Source: Modestobacter sp. L9-4 (lineage in GTDB: Bacteria; Actinomycetota; Actinomycetes; Mycobacteriales; Geodermatophilaceae). From it: a stretch of 64,000 bases of DNA. The notes beneath the pieces are model-generated. The model was not told the origin of the DNA. It did not search any database and saw only the letters and a program-made list of their open reading frames with translations. Position numbers and translations under genes: made by a program. The DNA is taken from positions 372,001 to 436,000 of the forward strand of contig NZ_CP077800.1 of NCBI RefSeq assembly GCF_019112525.1, read 5' to 3'. Positions 33,782 to 41,397 of this stretch are shown one piece after another (the first letter of the stretch is position 1; each line of letters opens with the position of its first letter).

Positions 33782-33904
33782 GTGGGACAGACCGGCCGCC
33801 GCGCCGCCTCCGCCGACAGCCCCGCTGTCGAGCGCGTCTCCACCGACCTGGTCGGCCGCCTCGCCGTCGACCTGCTCCGCACCGACAGCGCCCTCTGTCG
33901 CTGA
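33782..33904 (+). CDS. Cys-containing leader peptide before the GNAT/ABC operon
   Basis: 40 residues from GTG 33782 with AGGAG nine bases upstream. The C-terminal part, residues 29-40, reads VDLLRTDSALCR, closely like the leader on the opposite strand (VDLLRTASAQC). Cys is the penultimate codon before CGC and the stop, a good place for a stall to be sensed. It lies between the SAM-IV aptamer and the acetyltransferase, so this transcript may read both SAM and cysteine. Confidence 0.65.
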   Translation: MGQTGRRAASADSPAVERVSTDLVGRLAVDLLRTDSALCR

Positions 33905-33923
33905 CGCAGCGGCGCCTCCCCCG

Positions 33924-33967
33924 GCGCTGACCTCGTCCCCGCGCTGACCTCGTCCCAGCGCTGACCC
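33924..33967 (+). repeat. 17-bp tandem repeat after the leader peptide
   Basis: GCGCTGACCTCGTCCC plus one base occurs at 33924-33940 and 33941-33957, with a partial third copy from 33958. Each copy holds TGA in the same phase as no gene. It may be a spacer or an element of attenuation. Confidence 0.5.
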
Positions 33968-33978
33968 GCGCGCACCGC

Positions 33979-33996
33979 CCGCCGTCCGCACGGCGG
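33979..33996 (+). terminator. attenuator-like hairpin before the GNAT gene
   Basis: CCGCCGT/ACGGCGG, a perfect 7-bp stem with a CCGC loop, lies 43 bases before ATG 34039 and 75 bases after the leader-peptide stop. Confidence 0.35.
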
Positions 33997-34038
33997 TCCG
34001 CGGGCGCGCCCTCCTCACCGTCCAGGAGCACCTGACGC

Positions 34039-34578
34039 ATGCCCACGTCCCTGTCCCCCGCCGACCTGCAGGTGGTCGACGTCCACCCCGACGACCCGCT
34101 GGCCGCGCCGCTGTTCGACGACCTGACCGCCGAGTACGACGCCCGCTACGGCGACCTGTTCGGCGGCGCCGCCGAGGAGATGACCCGCTACCCGGCCGAG
34201 GCGTTCCTGCCGCCGTCCGGGGCGTTCGTCCTGCTGCTGGAGGACGGCACGCCCGTCGCCGGCGGCGCCTTCATGACCCACCCCTCCGGTGCGGCGGAGG
34301 TGAAGCGGATGTGGACCGCCGCCACCCACCGCCGCCGCGGCCTGGCCCGCCGGGTGCTCGCCGAGCTGGAGCAGCGGGCCGCCGCGGCCGGCTACCCGGG
34401 CCTGTACCTGACCACCGGCCCGCGCCAGCCCGAGGCTCGCGACCTGTACCTCGCCACGGGGTGGACGCCGCTGTTCGACCCCGCCGTCCCCCGCCCCACC
34501 GACCTCGAGACGTTGCGCGGCCTGCCGGTCGCCGACCGCCTGTACGCCTTCACCAAGCACCTGGGAGACCCCGCGTGA
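34039..34578 (+). CDS. GNAT family N-acetyltransferase
   Basis: 179 residues. The acetyl-CoA binding motif A region is AEVKRMWTAATHRRRGLARR, followed by VLAELEQRAAAAGYPGLYLT, and a C-terminal LYLATGWTPLFD. First structural gene after the SAM-IV riboswitch and leader, overlapping the permease start (GTGA). In Bacillus ytm/yxe operons a GNAT enzyme N-acetylates an S-modified cysteine before an LLM enzyme cleaves the C-S bond. The same set of families here supports that role, which remains inference. Confidence 0.9.
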   Translation: MPTSLSPADLQVVDVHPDDPLAAPLFDDLTAEYDARYGDLFGGAAEEMTRYPAEAFLPPSGAFVLLLEDGTPVAGGAFMTHPSGAAEVKRMWTAATHRRRGLARRVLAELEQRAAAAGYPGLYLTTGPRQPEARDLYLATGWTPLFDPAVPRPTDLETLRGLPVADRLYAFTKHLGDPA

Positions 34579-35540
34579 CCACCCTCGACACCCGGCCGGC
34601 CACCGCACCCCCGGCCGGCACCCCGTTCGACCAGCTGAAGGTGGTGCCGGCCCGGCACCCCGGCCGCTGGGTGGCCACCGCCGCCGTGGCCGTGCTGCTG
34701 GCGATGGTGGTGAACAGCCTGGTCACCAACCCGCGGTGGGAGTGGGGCGTCGTGGGCGCCTACCTGACCGAGGAGTCGATCGTCCGCGGCGTGCTCACCA
34801 CCATCGAGCTGACGGCGATCACCGCGGTGGTCGGCTTCGCCCTCGGCACGGTGCTCGCGCTGATGCGGCTCAGCCGCTCGCCGCTGCTGCGGGCGGTGAG
34901 CTGGGGCTACACCTGGGTCTTCCGCTCCGTGCCGCTGATCCTGCAGCTGCTGCTCTGGTACAACCTCGCCTACCTCTACCAGCACCTGGACCTGGGCATC
35001 CCGTTCGGCCCGTCCTTCGTCAGCGTCCCGACGCTCTCGCTGATCGACAAGTTCGGCGCCGCGATCCTGGGGCTCGGCCTGCACCAGGCCGCCTACTCCG
35101 CCGAGATCGTGCGGGCCGGCATCCTGTCCGTCGACGCCGGCCAGCACGAGGCCGCCGCCAGCCTGGGCATCCCCCGCCGCCGGCAGACCACCCGGATCGT
35201 GCTCCCGCAGGCCATGCGCACCATCGTGCCGACCGCGGTCAACGAGGTGATCGGCCTGTTCAAGGGCACCTCGATCGTCTACGTGCTGGCCCTGGGTGAG
35301 CTCTTCTACACCGTCAGCGTCATCTACGGCCGCACCCAGCGGGTGCTGCCCATGCTGGTGGTCGCCGCGATCTGGTACATCGTGCTCACCACCGTCGTCA
35401 CCGTCGTGCAGTACTACGTGGAGCGGCACTACGCCCGGGGCGCGGTCCGCGCGTTGCCGCCCACCCCGCTGCAGCGGGTGCGCTCCGAGCTGACCGGTGT
35501 CCTCGCCCGCTTCGGTGCCCCCCGCGGGGCCACCCGATGA
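34575..35540 (+). CDS. polar amino acid-type ABC transporter permease
   Basis: 321 residues, membrane. HisM/ArtQ-type permease with [20 protein letters not shown] and the EAA loop [20 protein letters not shown]. About five helices. A 60-residue cytoplasmic N-terminal extension precedes the first helix. It overlaps GNAT and the ATPase gene at both ends, so it is translationally coupled. With the ATPase and two lipoproteins it forms an importer, predicted to take up a sulphur-containing amino acid. Confidence 0.92.
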   Translation: MTTLDTRPATAPPAGTPFDQLKVVPARHPGRWVATAAVAVLLAMVVNSLVTNPRWEWGVVGAYLTEESIVRGVLTTIELTAITAVVGFALGTVLALMRLSRSPLLRAVSWGYTWVFRSVPLILQLLLWYNLAYLYQHLDLGIPFGPSFVSVPTLSLIDKFGAAILGLGLHQAAYSAEIVRAGILSVDAGQHEAAASLGIPRRRQTTRIVLPQAMRTIVPTAVNEVIGLFKGTSIVYVLALGELFYTVSVIYGRTQRVLPMLVVAAIWYIVLTTVVTVVQYYVERHYARGAVRALPPTPLQRVRSELTGVLARFGAPRGATR

Positions 35541-36328
35541 CCGCGGTCACGGCCCGCCCGGGCCGGGTCGAGGTGCACGGCGTGCACAAGTCCTACAGCG
35601 GGGTCGAGGTGCTGCACGGGGTCGACCTGGTGGTCGAGCCGGGCACGGTCACCGTCGTCCTGGGCCCGTCGGGCTCGGGCAAGTCGACGCTGCTGCGCAG
35701 CATCAACCACCTGGAGAAGGTCGACCGGGGCTTCATCGCCCTGGACGGCGAGCTGGTCGGCTACCGCCGCAGGGCCCACCGGGACGGCGACCGGCTGCAC
35801 GAGCTGCCGGAGAAGGACCTGCTGCGCCAGCGCACCCGGTTCGGCTTCGTCTTCCAGTCCTTCAACCTCTTCCCGCACCTGACCGCGCTGGACAACGTGG
35901 TCGAGGCACCGGTCGCAGCCCAGGGCCGGCCGCGCGCCGAGGTGGAGGCCGAGGCCCGCGACCTGCTGGCCCGGGTCGGGCTCGGCGACCGCGCCGGGGC
36001 CTACCCGCGGCAGCTGTCCGGTGGGCAGCAGCAGCGGGTGGCCATCGCCCGGGCCCTGGCCATGCGCCCGGCGGTGCTGCTGTTCGACGAACCGACGTCC
36101 GCGCTGGACCCGGAGCTGGTCGGCGAGGTGCTCGAGGTCATCACCGACCTGGCCCGCACCGGCACCACGATGATCGTGGTGACCCACGAGATCGGCTTCG
36201 CCCGCGAGGTCGCCGACCAGGTCGTCTTCATGGACGACGGCCGGGTGGTCGAGCAGGGCCCGCCGGAGCAGGTGCTCGACGCCCCGCAGCACGACCGCAC
36301 CCGGGCCTTCCTCGCCCGCGTCCTCTGA
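35537..36328 (+). CDS. amino acid ABC transporter ATP-binding protein
   Basis: 263 residues. Walker [11 protein letters not shown]-loop in [15 protein letters not shown], signature [16 protein letters not shown], Walker [16 protein letters not shown] and switch His in [11 protein letters not shown], all intact as in GlnQ/ArtP proteins. It energises the import complex with the upstream permease. A 12-bp hairpin follows its stop, separating it from the two binding-protein genes. Confidence 0.95.
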   Translation: MTAVTARPGRVEVHGVHKSYSGVEVLHGVDLVVEPGTVTVVLGPSGSGKSTLLRSINHLEKVDRGFIALDGELVGYRRRAHRDGDRLHELPEKDLLRQRTRFGFVFQSFNLFPHLTALDNVVEAPVAAQGRPRAEVEAEARDLLARVGLGDRAGAYPRQLSGGQQQRVAIARALAMRPAVLLFDEPTSALDPELVGEVLEVITDLARTGTTMIVVTHEIGFAREVADQVVFMDDGRVVEQGPPEQVLDAPQHDRTRAFLARVL

Positions 36329-36332
36329 ACGA

Positions 36333-36360
36333 GGGCCCCGGCGCCACCGCGCCGGGGCCC
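36333..36360 (+). terminator. hairpin between the ATPase and binding-protein genes
   Basis: Perfect 12-bp stem GGGCCCCGGCGC/GCGCCGGGGCCC with a CACC loop. It may be a partial terminator or an mRNA stabiliser that sets different levels for transporter core and binding proteins. A second small stem lies at 36383-36399. Confidence 0.55.
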
Positions 36361-36447
36361 GGACCCCCACACCCCCTTCGGCCGGCGCACCGTGCGCCGT
36401 CCGGCGATGGTCTGCGCCCGCGGACCGACCTCGAGGAGAGAACGAAC

Positions 36448-37425
36448 GTGACCGCACGCAGCCGGCGAGCCCCGCTCGTCACCGTCCTGGCCGCTGTGTC
36501 CGCGCTGGCCCTCGGTGCGTGCACCAGCTCCAGCGCCATCGAGCAGGCCGCCGCCGTCCAGGAGGGCGTCACCACCGACGCCCTCGTGGTGAACACGACC
36601 CCGGAGCAGGACCGGGTGCACACCCAGCGCAACCAGGCCGCGATCGACCTGCTGCCCGCAGGGGCCTTCCCGGACGGGAAGCTGCAGGTCTCGGTGACCC
36701 AGGGTGCCGTCCCGCTGGCCTTCTTCGCCGACGACAACGCCACCGTCATCGGCAACGAGACCGACATCGCCACCCTGGTCGCCGACGCGCTGGGCCTGGA
36801 GCTGGAGCTGGTGGTCAACGACTGGTCGAACTGGCCGCTGGCCACCCAGTCCGGCGAGGTCGACGCCACCATCTCCAACGTCACGGTGACCGAGAAGCGC
36901 AAGGAGCTGTTCGACTTCTCCTCCTACCGCGTGGACCAGCTGGGCTGGCTGGTGCGGGCCGACAGCGGCCGCACCATCGCCGAGGCCAAGGACGTCGCCG
37001 GGCTGAGGGTCGGGGTGTCCTCGGGCACCAACCAGGAGCAGATCCTGCTGGCCTGGGACCGGGCCAACACCGCAGCCGGGCTGGAGCCGGTGACCATCGA
37101 CTACTACGAGTCCTACAACGACGCGGTGCTGGCCCTGCAGTCCGGCCGCCTCGACACCTACGTCGGGCCGAACGCCACCGCGGCCTACAGCGCGGCGACC
37201 AGCCCCCAGGACGTCGCCATCGCCGGCACGACCAACGGCGGCTGGCCGGACACCGCCGAGATCGCCGTCGCCACCGAGAAGGGCAACGGGCTGGCCGAGG
37301 CGTTCACCGCCGCGCTCAACGGCGCGATCGCCGACGGCAGCTACCGACAGGTGCTCGACCGCTGGGGCCTGGGCGCCGAGGCCGTCGCCGAGTCCCGCAC
37401 CAACCCGCCGGGCCTGGGCTCCTGA
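36448..37425 (+). CDS. amino acid ABC transporter binding lipoprotein 1
   Basis: 325 residues from GTG 36448. Lipoprotein signal: basic start, hydrophobic core and lipobox LALGAC. SBP family 3 features: ATISNVTVTEKRKELFDFSS, GVSSGTNQEQILLAWD, LQSGRLDTYVGPN. It binds the ligand outside the membrane and delivers it to the permease. About 35-40% similar by eye to the next gene. Two receptors for one transporter core suggest a broader ligand range. Confidence 0.92.
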   Translation: MTARSRRAPLVTVLAAVSALALGACTSSSAIEQAAAVQEGVTTDALVVNTTPEQDRVHTQRNQAAIDLLPAGAFPDGKLQVSVTQGAVPLAFFADDNATVIGNETDIATLVADALGLELELVVNDWSNWPLATQSGEVDATISNVTVTEKRKELFDFSSYRVDQLGWLVRADSGRTIAEAKDVAGLRVGVSSGTNQEQILLAWDRANTAAGLEPVTIDYYESYNDAVLALQSGRLDTYVGPNATAAYSAATSPQDVAIAGTTNGGWPDTAEIAVATEKGNGLAEAFTAALNGAIADGSYRQVLDRWGLGAEAVAESRTNPPGLGS

Positions 37426-37472
37426 TGACCCCGCCCGCCGTCCGACCCCACACCACCACGAGAGGCACCACC

Positions 37473-38465
37473 ATGACCCGCACCCGAACCCGCCGCCGCC
37501 GTCCCGCCCTGCCGGTGACCAGCGCCCTGCTGCTGTCCACCGTGACCCTGCTGTCGGCGTGCAGCAGCTCGGCCGACATCGAGGCCCAGCAGGCCGGCAC
37601 CAGCGAGGCCGGCGCCGTGCAGGCGCTCGTGGTCGACACCAGCGCGGCGCAGTCCGGCCGCGTCACCACCACCGCCGACCCCGACGCGGAGGCGCTGGTG
37701 CCCGACGCGATCTCCGCCGACGGCAAGCTCACCGTCGGCATCGTCGGCGCCGGCGACCCGCCGCTGGCCTTCCTCGCCGACGACAACAGCACGGTGGTGG
37801 GCAGCGAGGTCGACATCGCCTCGCTGGTCGCCCAGTCACTCGGCCTGGAGCTCGACGTCCGCAACGTCTCCTGGGAGCAGTGGCCGCTGTCGGTGCAGAG
37901 CGGGGACGTCGAGGCGGTGTTCAGCAACGTCGGCGTCAACGCCAAGCGGCTGGAGCTGTTCGACTTCGCCACCTACCGGCAGGGGATCATGGCCTTCACC
38001 GCGAAGCCCGACAGCACGCTGGCGATCACCGAGGCGAAGGACATCGCCGGGCTGACCGTGGCCGTGGGCTCGGGCACCAACCAGGAGCGGATCCTGCTCG
38101 ACTGGAACAAGGCCAACGAGGCCGCGGGCCTGGCGCCGGCGACGCTGGACTACTACGCCAACGCCGCCGATGCGCTGCTGGCCATCTCCTCCGGCCGGGT
38201 CGACACCTACCTCGGCCCGAACCCCAACGCCGTCTACCAGGAGAGCAAGAAGACGGTGAGCATCGTGGGCACGGTGAACGCCGGGTGGCCCAACACCACC
38301 TACGTGGCCGCGACCTCGCTCAAGGGCAACGGGCTGGTCGACGCGTTCGAGGCAGGCCTGCAGCACGCGTTCGACGACGGCAGCTACGCGAAGACCCTGG
38401 AACGCTGGGGCCTGACCGACGAGGCCGTGGAGGCACCCGAGGTCAACCCCTCGGTCGCCTCCTGA
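37473..38465 (+). CDS. amino acid ABC transporter binding lipoprotein 2
   Basis: 330 residues from ATG 37473 with GAGAGG upstream; ATG 37425 overlapping the previous stop is possible but lies far before the signal peptide. Lipobox TLLSAC. Motifs parallel the preceding paralogue: AVFSNVGVNAKRLELFDFAT, VGSGTNQERILLDWN, SSGRVDTYLGPNPN. A tandem duplicate that has diverged in the ligand lobes. A strong terminator follows. Confidence 0.92.
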   Translation: MTRTRTRRRRPALPVTSALLLSTVTLLSACSSSADIEAQQAGTSEAGAVQALVVDTSAAQSGRVTTTADPDAEALVPDAISADGKLTVGIVGAGDPPLAFLADDNSTVVGSEVDIASLVAQSLGLELDVRNVSWEQWPLSVQSGDVEAVFSNVGVNAKRLELFDFATYRQGIMAFTAKPDSTLAITEAKDIAGLTVAVGSGTNQERILLDWNKANEAAGLAPATLDYYANAADALLAISSGRVDTYLGPNPNAVYQESKKTVSIVGTVNAGWPNTTYVAATSLKGNGLVDAFEAGLQHAFDDGSYAKTLERWGLTDEAVEAPEVNPSVAS

Positions 38466-38482
38466 CCCGCCGCACCGACCAC

Positions 38483-38520
38483 GACGGCCGGTCACCCCGC
38501 TCCCGGGGTGACCGGCCGTC
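38483..38520 (+). terminator. 17-bp terminator hairpin of the transporter operon
   Basis: Perfect arms at 38483-38499 and 38504-38520 with a CTCC loop, 17 bases after the last binding-protein stop. Confidence 0.8.
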
Positions 38521-38537
38521 GCGTCGCGGGCGGCTCC

Positions 38538-38543
38538 TAGGCT
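38538..38543 (+). promoter_or_regulatory. leaderless -10 box for the ABM gene
   Basis: TAGGCT ends six bases before GTG 38550, right behind the terminator, so this gene has its own promoter. Confidence 0.55.
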
Positions 38544-38549
38544 GCCCGG

Positions 38550-38879
38550 GTGATCCTCATCGTGGTGAAGTGGCCCGTCCGTCCCGAGTTCGACGACCGC
38601 TGGCCGGAGCTGGTCGGCGAGTTCACCGACGCCGTGCGCGCCGAGCCGGGCAACGTGTTCTTCGAGTGGTCCCGCAGCGTCGAGGAGCCGCACACCTGGG
38701 TGCTCGTCGAGGGCTTCCGGGACGCCGAGGCCGGCGCGGTGCACACCGCCTCGGCACACTTCTCCAAGGCGATCGCCGAGATGCCGGACTGGGTGTCGGC
38801 GACCCCGTCGATCATGTACGTCGATTCCCCGGAGCTGTCCGGCTGGGGCCCGATGGGCGAGGTCCAGCCCCGCGGCTGA
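38550..38879 (+). CDS. antibiotic biosynthesis monooxygenase-fold protein (YgiN-like)
   Basis: 109 residues of the dimeric ferredoxin-like ABM fold: VVKWPVRPEFDDRWPELVG, the EPGNVFFEWSRS strand and HTASAHFSKAIAEM. Such proteins are cofactor-free quinol or small-molecule oxygenases, or have unknown roles. Independent of the SAM-IV operon, as it has its own leaderless promoter. Confidence 0.85.
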   Translation: MILIVVKWPVRPEFDDRWPELVGEFTDAVRAEPGNVFFEWSRSVEEPHTWVLVEGFRDAEAGAVHTASAHFSKAIAEMPDWVSATPSIMYVDSPELSGWGPMGEVQPRG

Positions 38880-38886
38880 CCACCCG

Positions 38887-38942
38887 GGCACAGCACAGCG
38901 GCCGGCCACCTCGTGCGAGGTGGCCGGCCGCTGTGCTGTGCC
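38887..38942. terminator. 27-bp bidirectional hairpin terminator
   Basis: Arms 38887-38913 and 38916-38942 are exact complements. It lies between the converging ABM and DUF1684 genes and is the longest perfect stem in the window. Confidence 0.8.
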
Positions 38943-38947
38943 GGGGG

Positions 38948-39769
38948 TCAGGCGGCGGGCTTCTTCTCCCCCGCCTCGACCGCGAGCGGCAGCCGGTTCT
39001 CCGCCGGCGGCAGCGGGCAGGTGGCGAAGACGGTGTAGGCGCACGGCAGGTTGGTGGCCCGGTTGAAGTCCACGGTCACCGTGCCGTCGGCGGCGGGTGC
39101 CCCGACCTTCAGCGACCGGTTCGCCGCGTAGGTGGTGACCCCGGACGTCTCGTCGGTGAACAGCACCATGAAGGAGTCCGACGTCAGCCCCTCGAAGGCG
39201 GTGAGCGCCAGCTGCTGCCCGTCGAGGGTGAACTCGATCCGGCCGGGGGCGTCGTAGACGTGCTCGAGGCCCTCGACGACCGAGCCGACGGTGGTCGGGC
39301 GCGGCTGGTCGAAGGGCACGTACGTGCCGGTCACCTGCCAGCGCGGGTCCGGGGCGTAGGTGGGCGTGCCGGTGTAGGCGGCGAGCACCGGGTTGGCCGG
39401 GTCGCGCGGCCGCACGACGTCGGACCCGCCCCGGCGGGCGACCTCGATGACGACGTCCCCGACCACCGCGGTGACTCCACCGCGTTCGGGGATCTCGCCG
39501 AACGCGTGCTCCCCGGAGACGGTGGCACCGTCGGCGACGAGCTCCTCGCCGTCGGCGAGCCGCACCACGGGTCCGCCGGGCCCGGTCCACCACTCCCCCG
39601 GGACGCCGGCGACCCGCTGCGGCTCACCGGTGAGCCAGGTCAGGCCGGTGATCGCCAGGAAGCCGTGGCCGTCGGCGCGGGCGGCCTCGTGCTGGGCGTG
39701 CCAGCTGCGCCACTCGTCGGCGAACGCGCTGTCGGTGGGGGTCTCGGTGGGGGTCTCGGTGAGGGTCAT
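38948..39769 (-). CDS. DUF1684 protein
   Basis: 273 residues from ATG 39769, AGGAG upstream. DUF1684 features: the FLAITGLTWLTGEP start, GRIEFTLDGQQLALTAF, and the C-terminal DFNRATNLPCAYTVFATCPLPPAENRLPL with conserved Asn-Arg and Cys residues. Function of the family is unknown. It lies 35 bases after the class V PLP enzyme on the same strand, with no promoter visible between, so it is under the same SAM-IV riboswitch. The N-terminus has a TETPTETPT repeat. Confidence 0.88.
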   Translation of the reverse strand: MTLTETPTETPTDSAFADEWRSWHAQHEAARADGHGFLAITGLTWLTGEPQRVAGVPGEWWTGPGGPVVRLADGEELVADGATVSGEHAFGEIPERGGVTAVVGDVVIEVARRGGSDVVRPRDPANPVLAAYTGTPTYAPDPRWQVTGTYVPFDQPRPTTVGSVVEGLEHVYDAPGRIEFTLDGQQLALTAFEGLTSDSFMVLFTDETSGVTTYAANRSLKVGAPAADGTVTVDFNRATNLPCAYTVFATCPLPPAENRLPLAVEAGEKKPAA

Positions 39770-39804
39770 CGGTGCTCCTGGGGATCGGGGGTCAGGCCGG
39801 GCGG

Positions 39805-41184
39805 TCAGGCCCGGGACGGTCCGCAGCCGGCGCCGCGGGCGACCGCCGCCGGGTCGGCGCCGGCCAGCCCGGCCAGCGGCCGGGGGTCGTCCACCGGCTG
39901 CCAACGCCCGGCGACCTGCGCGTAGTCCGCCTGCGGCCCCTCGCTGAGGTAGGCGTCGAGGGCGGCGACCAGCCGGTCGACGTCGGCGAGGGTGCTGCCC
40001 ACCCCGACGCTGGCCCGCAGTGCACCCTCGGGCACGCCGAGCCGGGCCACCAGCGGGTGGGCGCAGAACCGGCCGTCGCGCACGCCGATGCCGTGCTCGG
40101 CGGACAGGTACGCCGCGACCAGCCCCGGGTCGGAGCCGGCGACGGTGAAGGACACGACCCCGGTGGGCTCGTCGGAGTCCGCCCAGATGCGCAGCACCCG
40201 GACGCCGGGCAGCGTGGCCAGGCCGGCGGTCAGCCGGGCGCGCAGCGCCCGCTCGTGCTCCTCCAGGGCACCGGCGGGGAGGGCGGCCAGCGCGTCGCAG
40301 GCCGCGGCCAGCGCGACGGCGCCGAGCACGTTCGGCGAGCCGCCCTCGTGCCGGTGCGGGGCGGCCGCCCAGCTGGTCTCCTCGACCGTCACCTCGGTGA
40401 CCGCACCGCCGCCGGCCAGGTACGCCGGTGCGGCGTCCAGCCAGTCGCGGCGGCCGACCAGCGCCCCGGAACCGAACGGCGCGTAGGTCTTGTGCCCGGA
40501 GAAGACGACGTAGTCGGCACCGGTGGCGGCGAGGGAGAAACGGCGGTGCGGCACCAGCTGCGCGCCGTCGACGACCACCCGGGCACCGGCGGCGTGTGCG
40601 AGCTCGACGACCTCCGCCAGCGGCAGCGACTCACCGGTGACGTTGGACGCCCCGGTGACCGCGACCAGCGCGTACGGGGCGGCGGCCAGCTCCGCGCCGA
40701 GGGCGCGCAGGGTGGCCACCACCGTGTCGCCGGTGGGCAGGACGGTCACCGGGCCGCGGCGCTGCCAGGGCAGCAGGTCGGCGTGGTGCTCGCAGTCGAG
40801 CACCAGCACGGCGGCCCCGGCCGGGACGGCGCCGGCCAGCAGGTTCAGCGAGTCGGTGCTGTGCCGGGTGAGCACGCAGACGTCGTCCGCCCGGGCACCG
40901 ACGAACCCGGCCACGGTCGAGCGCGCCGACTCGTAGAGCGCGGTGGAGACCTGCGAGAGGTACCCGGCGCCGCGGTGCACGCTGGCGTAGAGCGGCAGCG
41001 CCTCGGCGACCCGGTCGGCGACCGACTGCAGGGCCCGCGCGCTGGCGGCGGTGTCGAGGTCGACGTAGCGGGTGCTGCCGCCCGGGACGAGCGGCACCTG
41101 GGTCGCGGCGCCGACGACCGGCAGCAGCGGGAGGGCGCCGGGCACGGCGGTGGGGACCGGGGAACAGAGGAGTGCGCTGGACAT
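39805..41184 (-). CDS. class V aminotransferase-fold (cysteine desulfurase-like) PLP enzyme
   Basis: 459 residues from ATG 41184 with AGGAG upstream. Fold-type I PLP enzyme: PLP lysine in VFSGHKTYAPFGSG, Asp in RVVVDGAQLVPHR, and the substrate loop VLTRHSTDSLNLLAG. It resembles SufS/NifS and isopenicillin-epimerase/EgtE-like proteins; a Cys in the NifS active-site position is not obvious, so desulfurase activity is uncertain. Control by SAM-IV argues for a role in sulphur amino acid breakdown. Confidence 0.88.
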   Translation of the reverse strand: MSSALLCSPVPTAVPGALPLLPVVGAATQVPLVPGGSTRYVDLDTAASARALQSVADRVAEALPLYASVHRGAGYLSQVSTALYESARSTVAGFVGARADDVCVLTRHSTDSLNLLAGAVPAGAAVLVLDCEHHADLLPWQRRGPVTVLPTGDTVVATLRALGAELAAAPYALVAVTGASNVTGESLPLAEVVELAHAAGARVVVDGAQLVPHRRFSLAATGADYVVFSGHKTYAPFGSGALVGRRDWLDAAPAYLAGGGAVTEVTVEETSWAAAPHRHEGGSPNVLGAVALAAACDALAALPAGALEEHERALRARLTAGLATLPGVRVLRIWADSDEPTGVVSFTVAGSDPGLVAAYLSAEHGIGVRDGRFCAHPLVARLGVPEGALRASVGVGSTLADVDRLVAALDAYLSEGPQADYAQVAGRWQPVDDPRPLAGLAGADPAAVARGAGCGPSRA

Positions 41185-41231
41185 GGGGGTGCTCCTGCGG
41201 GCCGGGGACCCGGGGCACGGGTCCGCGCTTT

Positions 41232-41253
41232 GCGGCTGCGGTGCTGCAGCCGC
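41232..41253 (-). terminator. expression-platform hairpin of the second SAM-IV riboswitch
   Basis: GCGGCTGC/GCAGCCGC, a perfect 8-bp stem with a 6-base loop. On the minus strand it begins at the 3' end of P1 and shares two bases with it, so ligand binding could influence its formation. It lies about 35 bases before the ribosome site. Confidence 0.5.
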
Positions 41254-41337
41254 CAGGTCGTCACCCGGGGCACCCGCTCGCGGAGGAGGGTTGCCGGCCA
41301 GCAAGCCGGGGCTGAACGCTGGCACTCGTGACCTGGC
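41252..41337 (-). ncRNA. SAM-IV riboswitch controlling the PLP enzyme/DUF1684 genes
   Basis: On the minus strand GCCAGGTC pairs with GACCTGGC as P1. The core holds AGTGCCAGCGTTCAGCCCC, GCTTGCTGGCCGGCAACCC and GGGTGCCCCGGGTGACGACC, nearly the same as the riboswitch at 33629-33711. The variable hairpin in the middle differs (CTCCGCGAGCGG here), as expected for a true RNA family member rather than a copied segment. Confidence 0.85.
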
Positions 41338-41340
41338 TCC

Positions 41341-41369
41341 AGACTGGCAGGCACGCTGCCTGTCGTCAA
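41341..41369 (-). promoter_or_regulatory. candidate promoter of the second SAM-IV transcript
   Basis: TTGACG (complement of 41364-41369), 17 bases, CAGTCT (complement of 41341-41346). The -35 context TTGACGACAGGC matches TTGACGACAAGC at the first riboswitch. The -10 is weak. Confidence 0.4.
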
Positions 41370-41397
41370 TCCCGACCGATGTGATGGGCTTTGTGTC

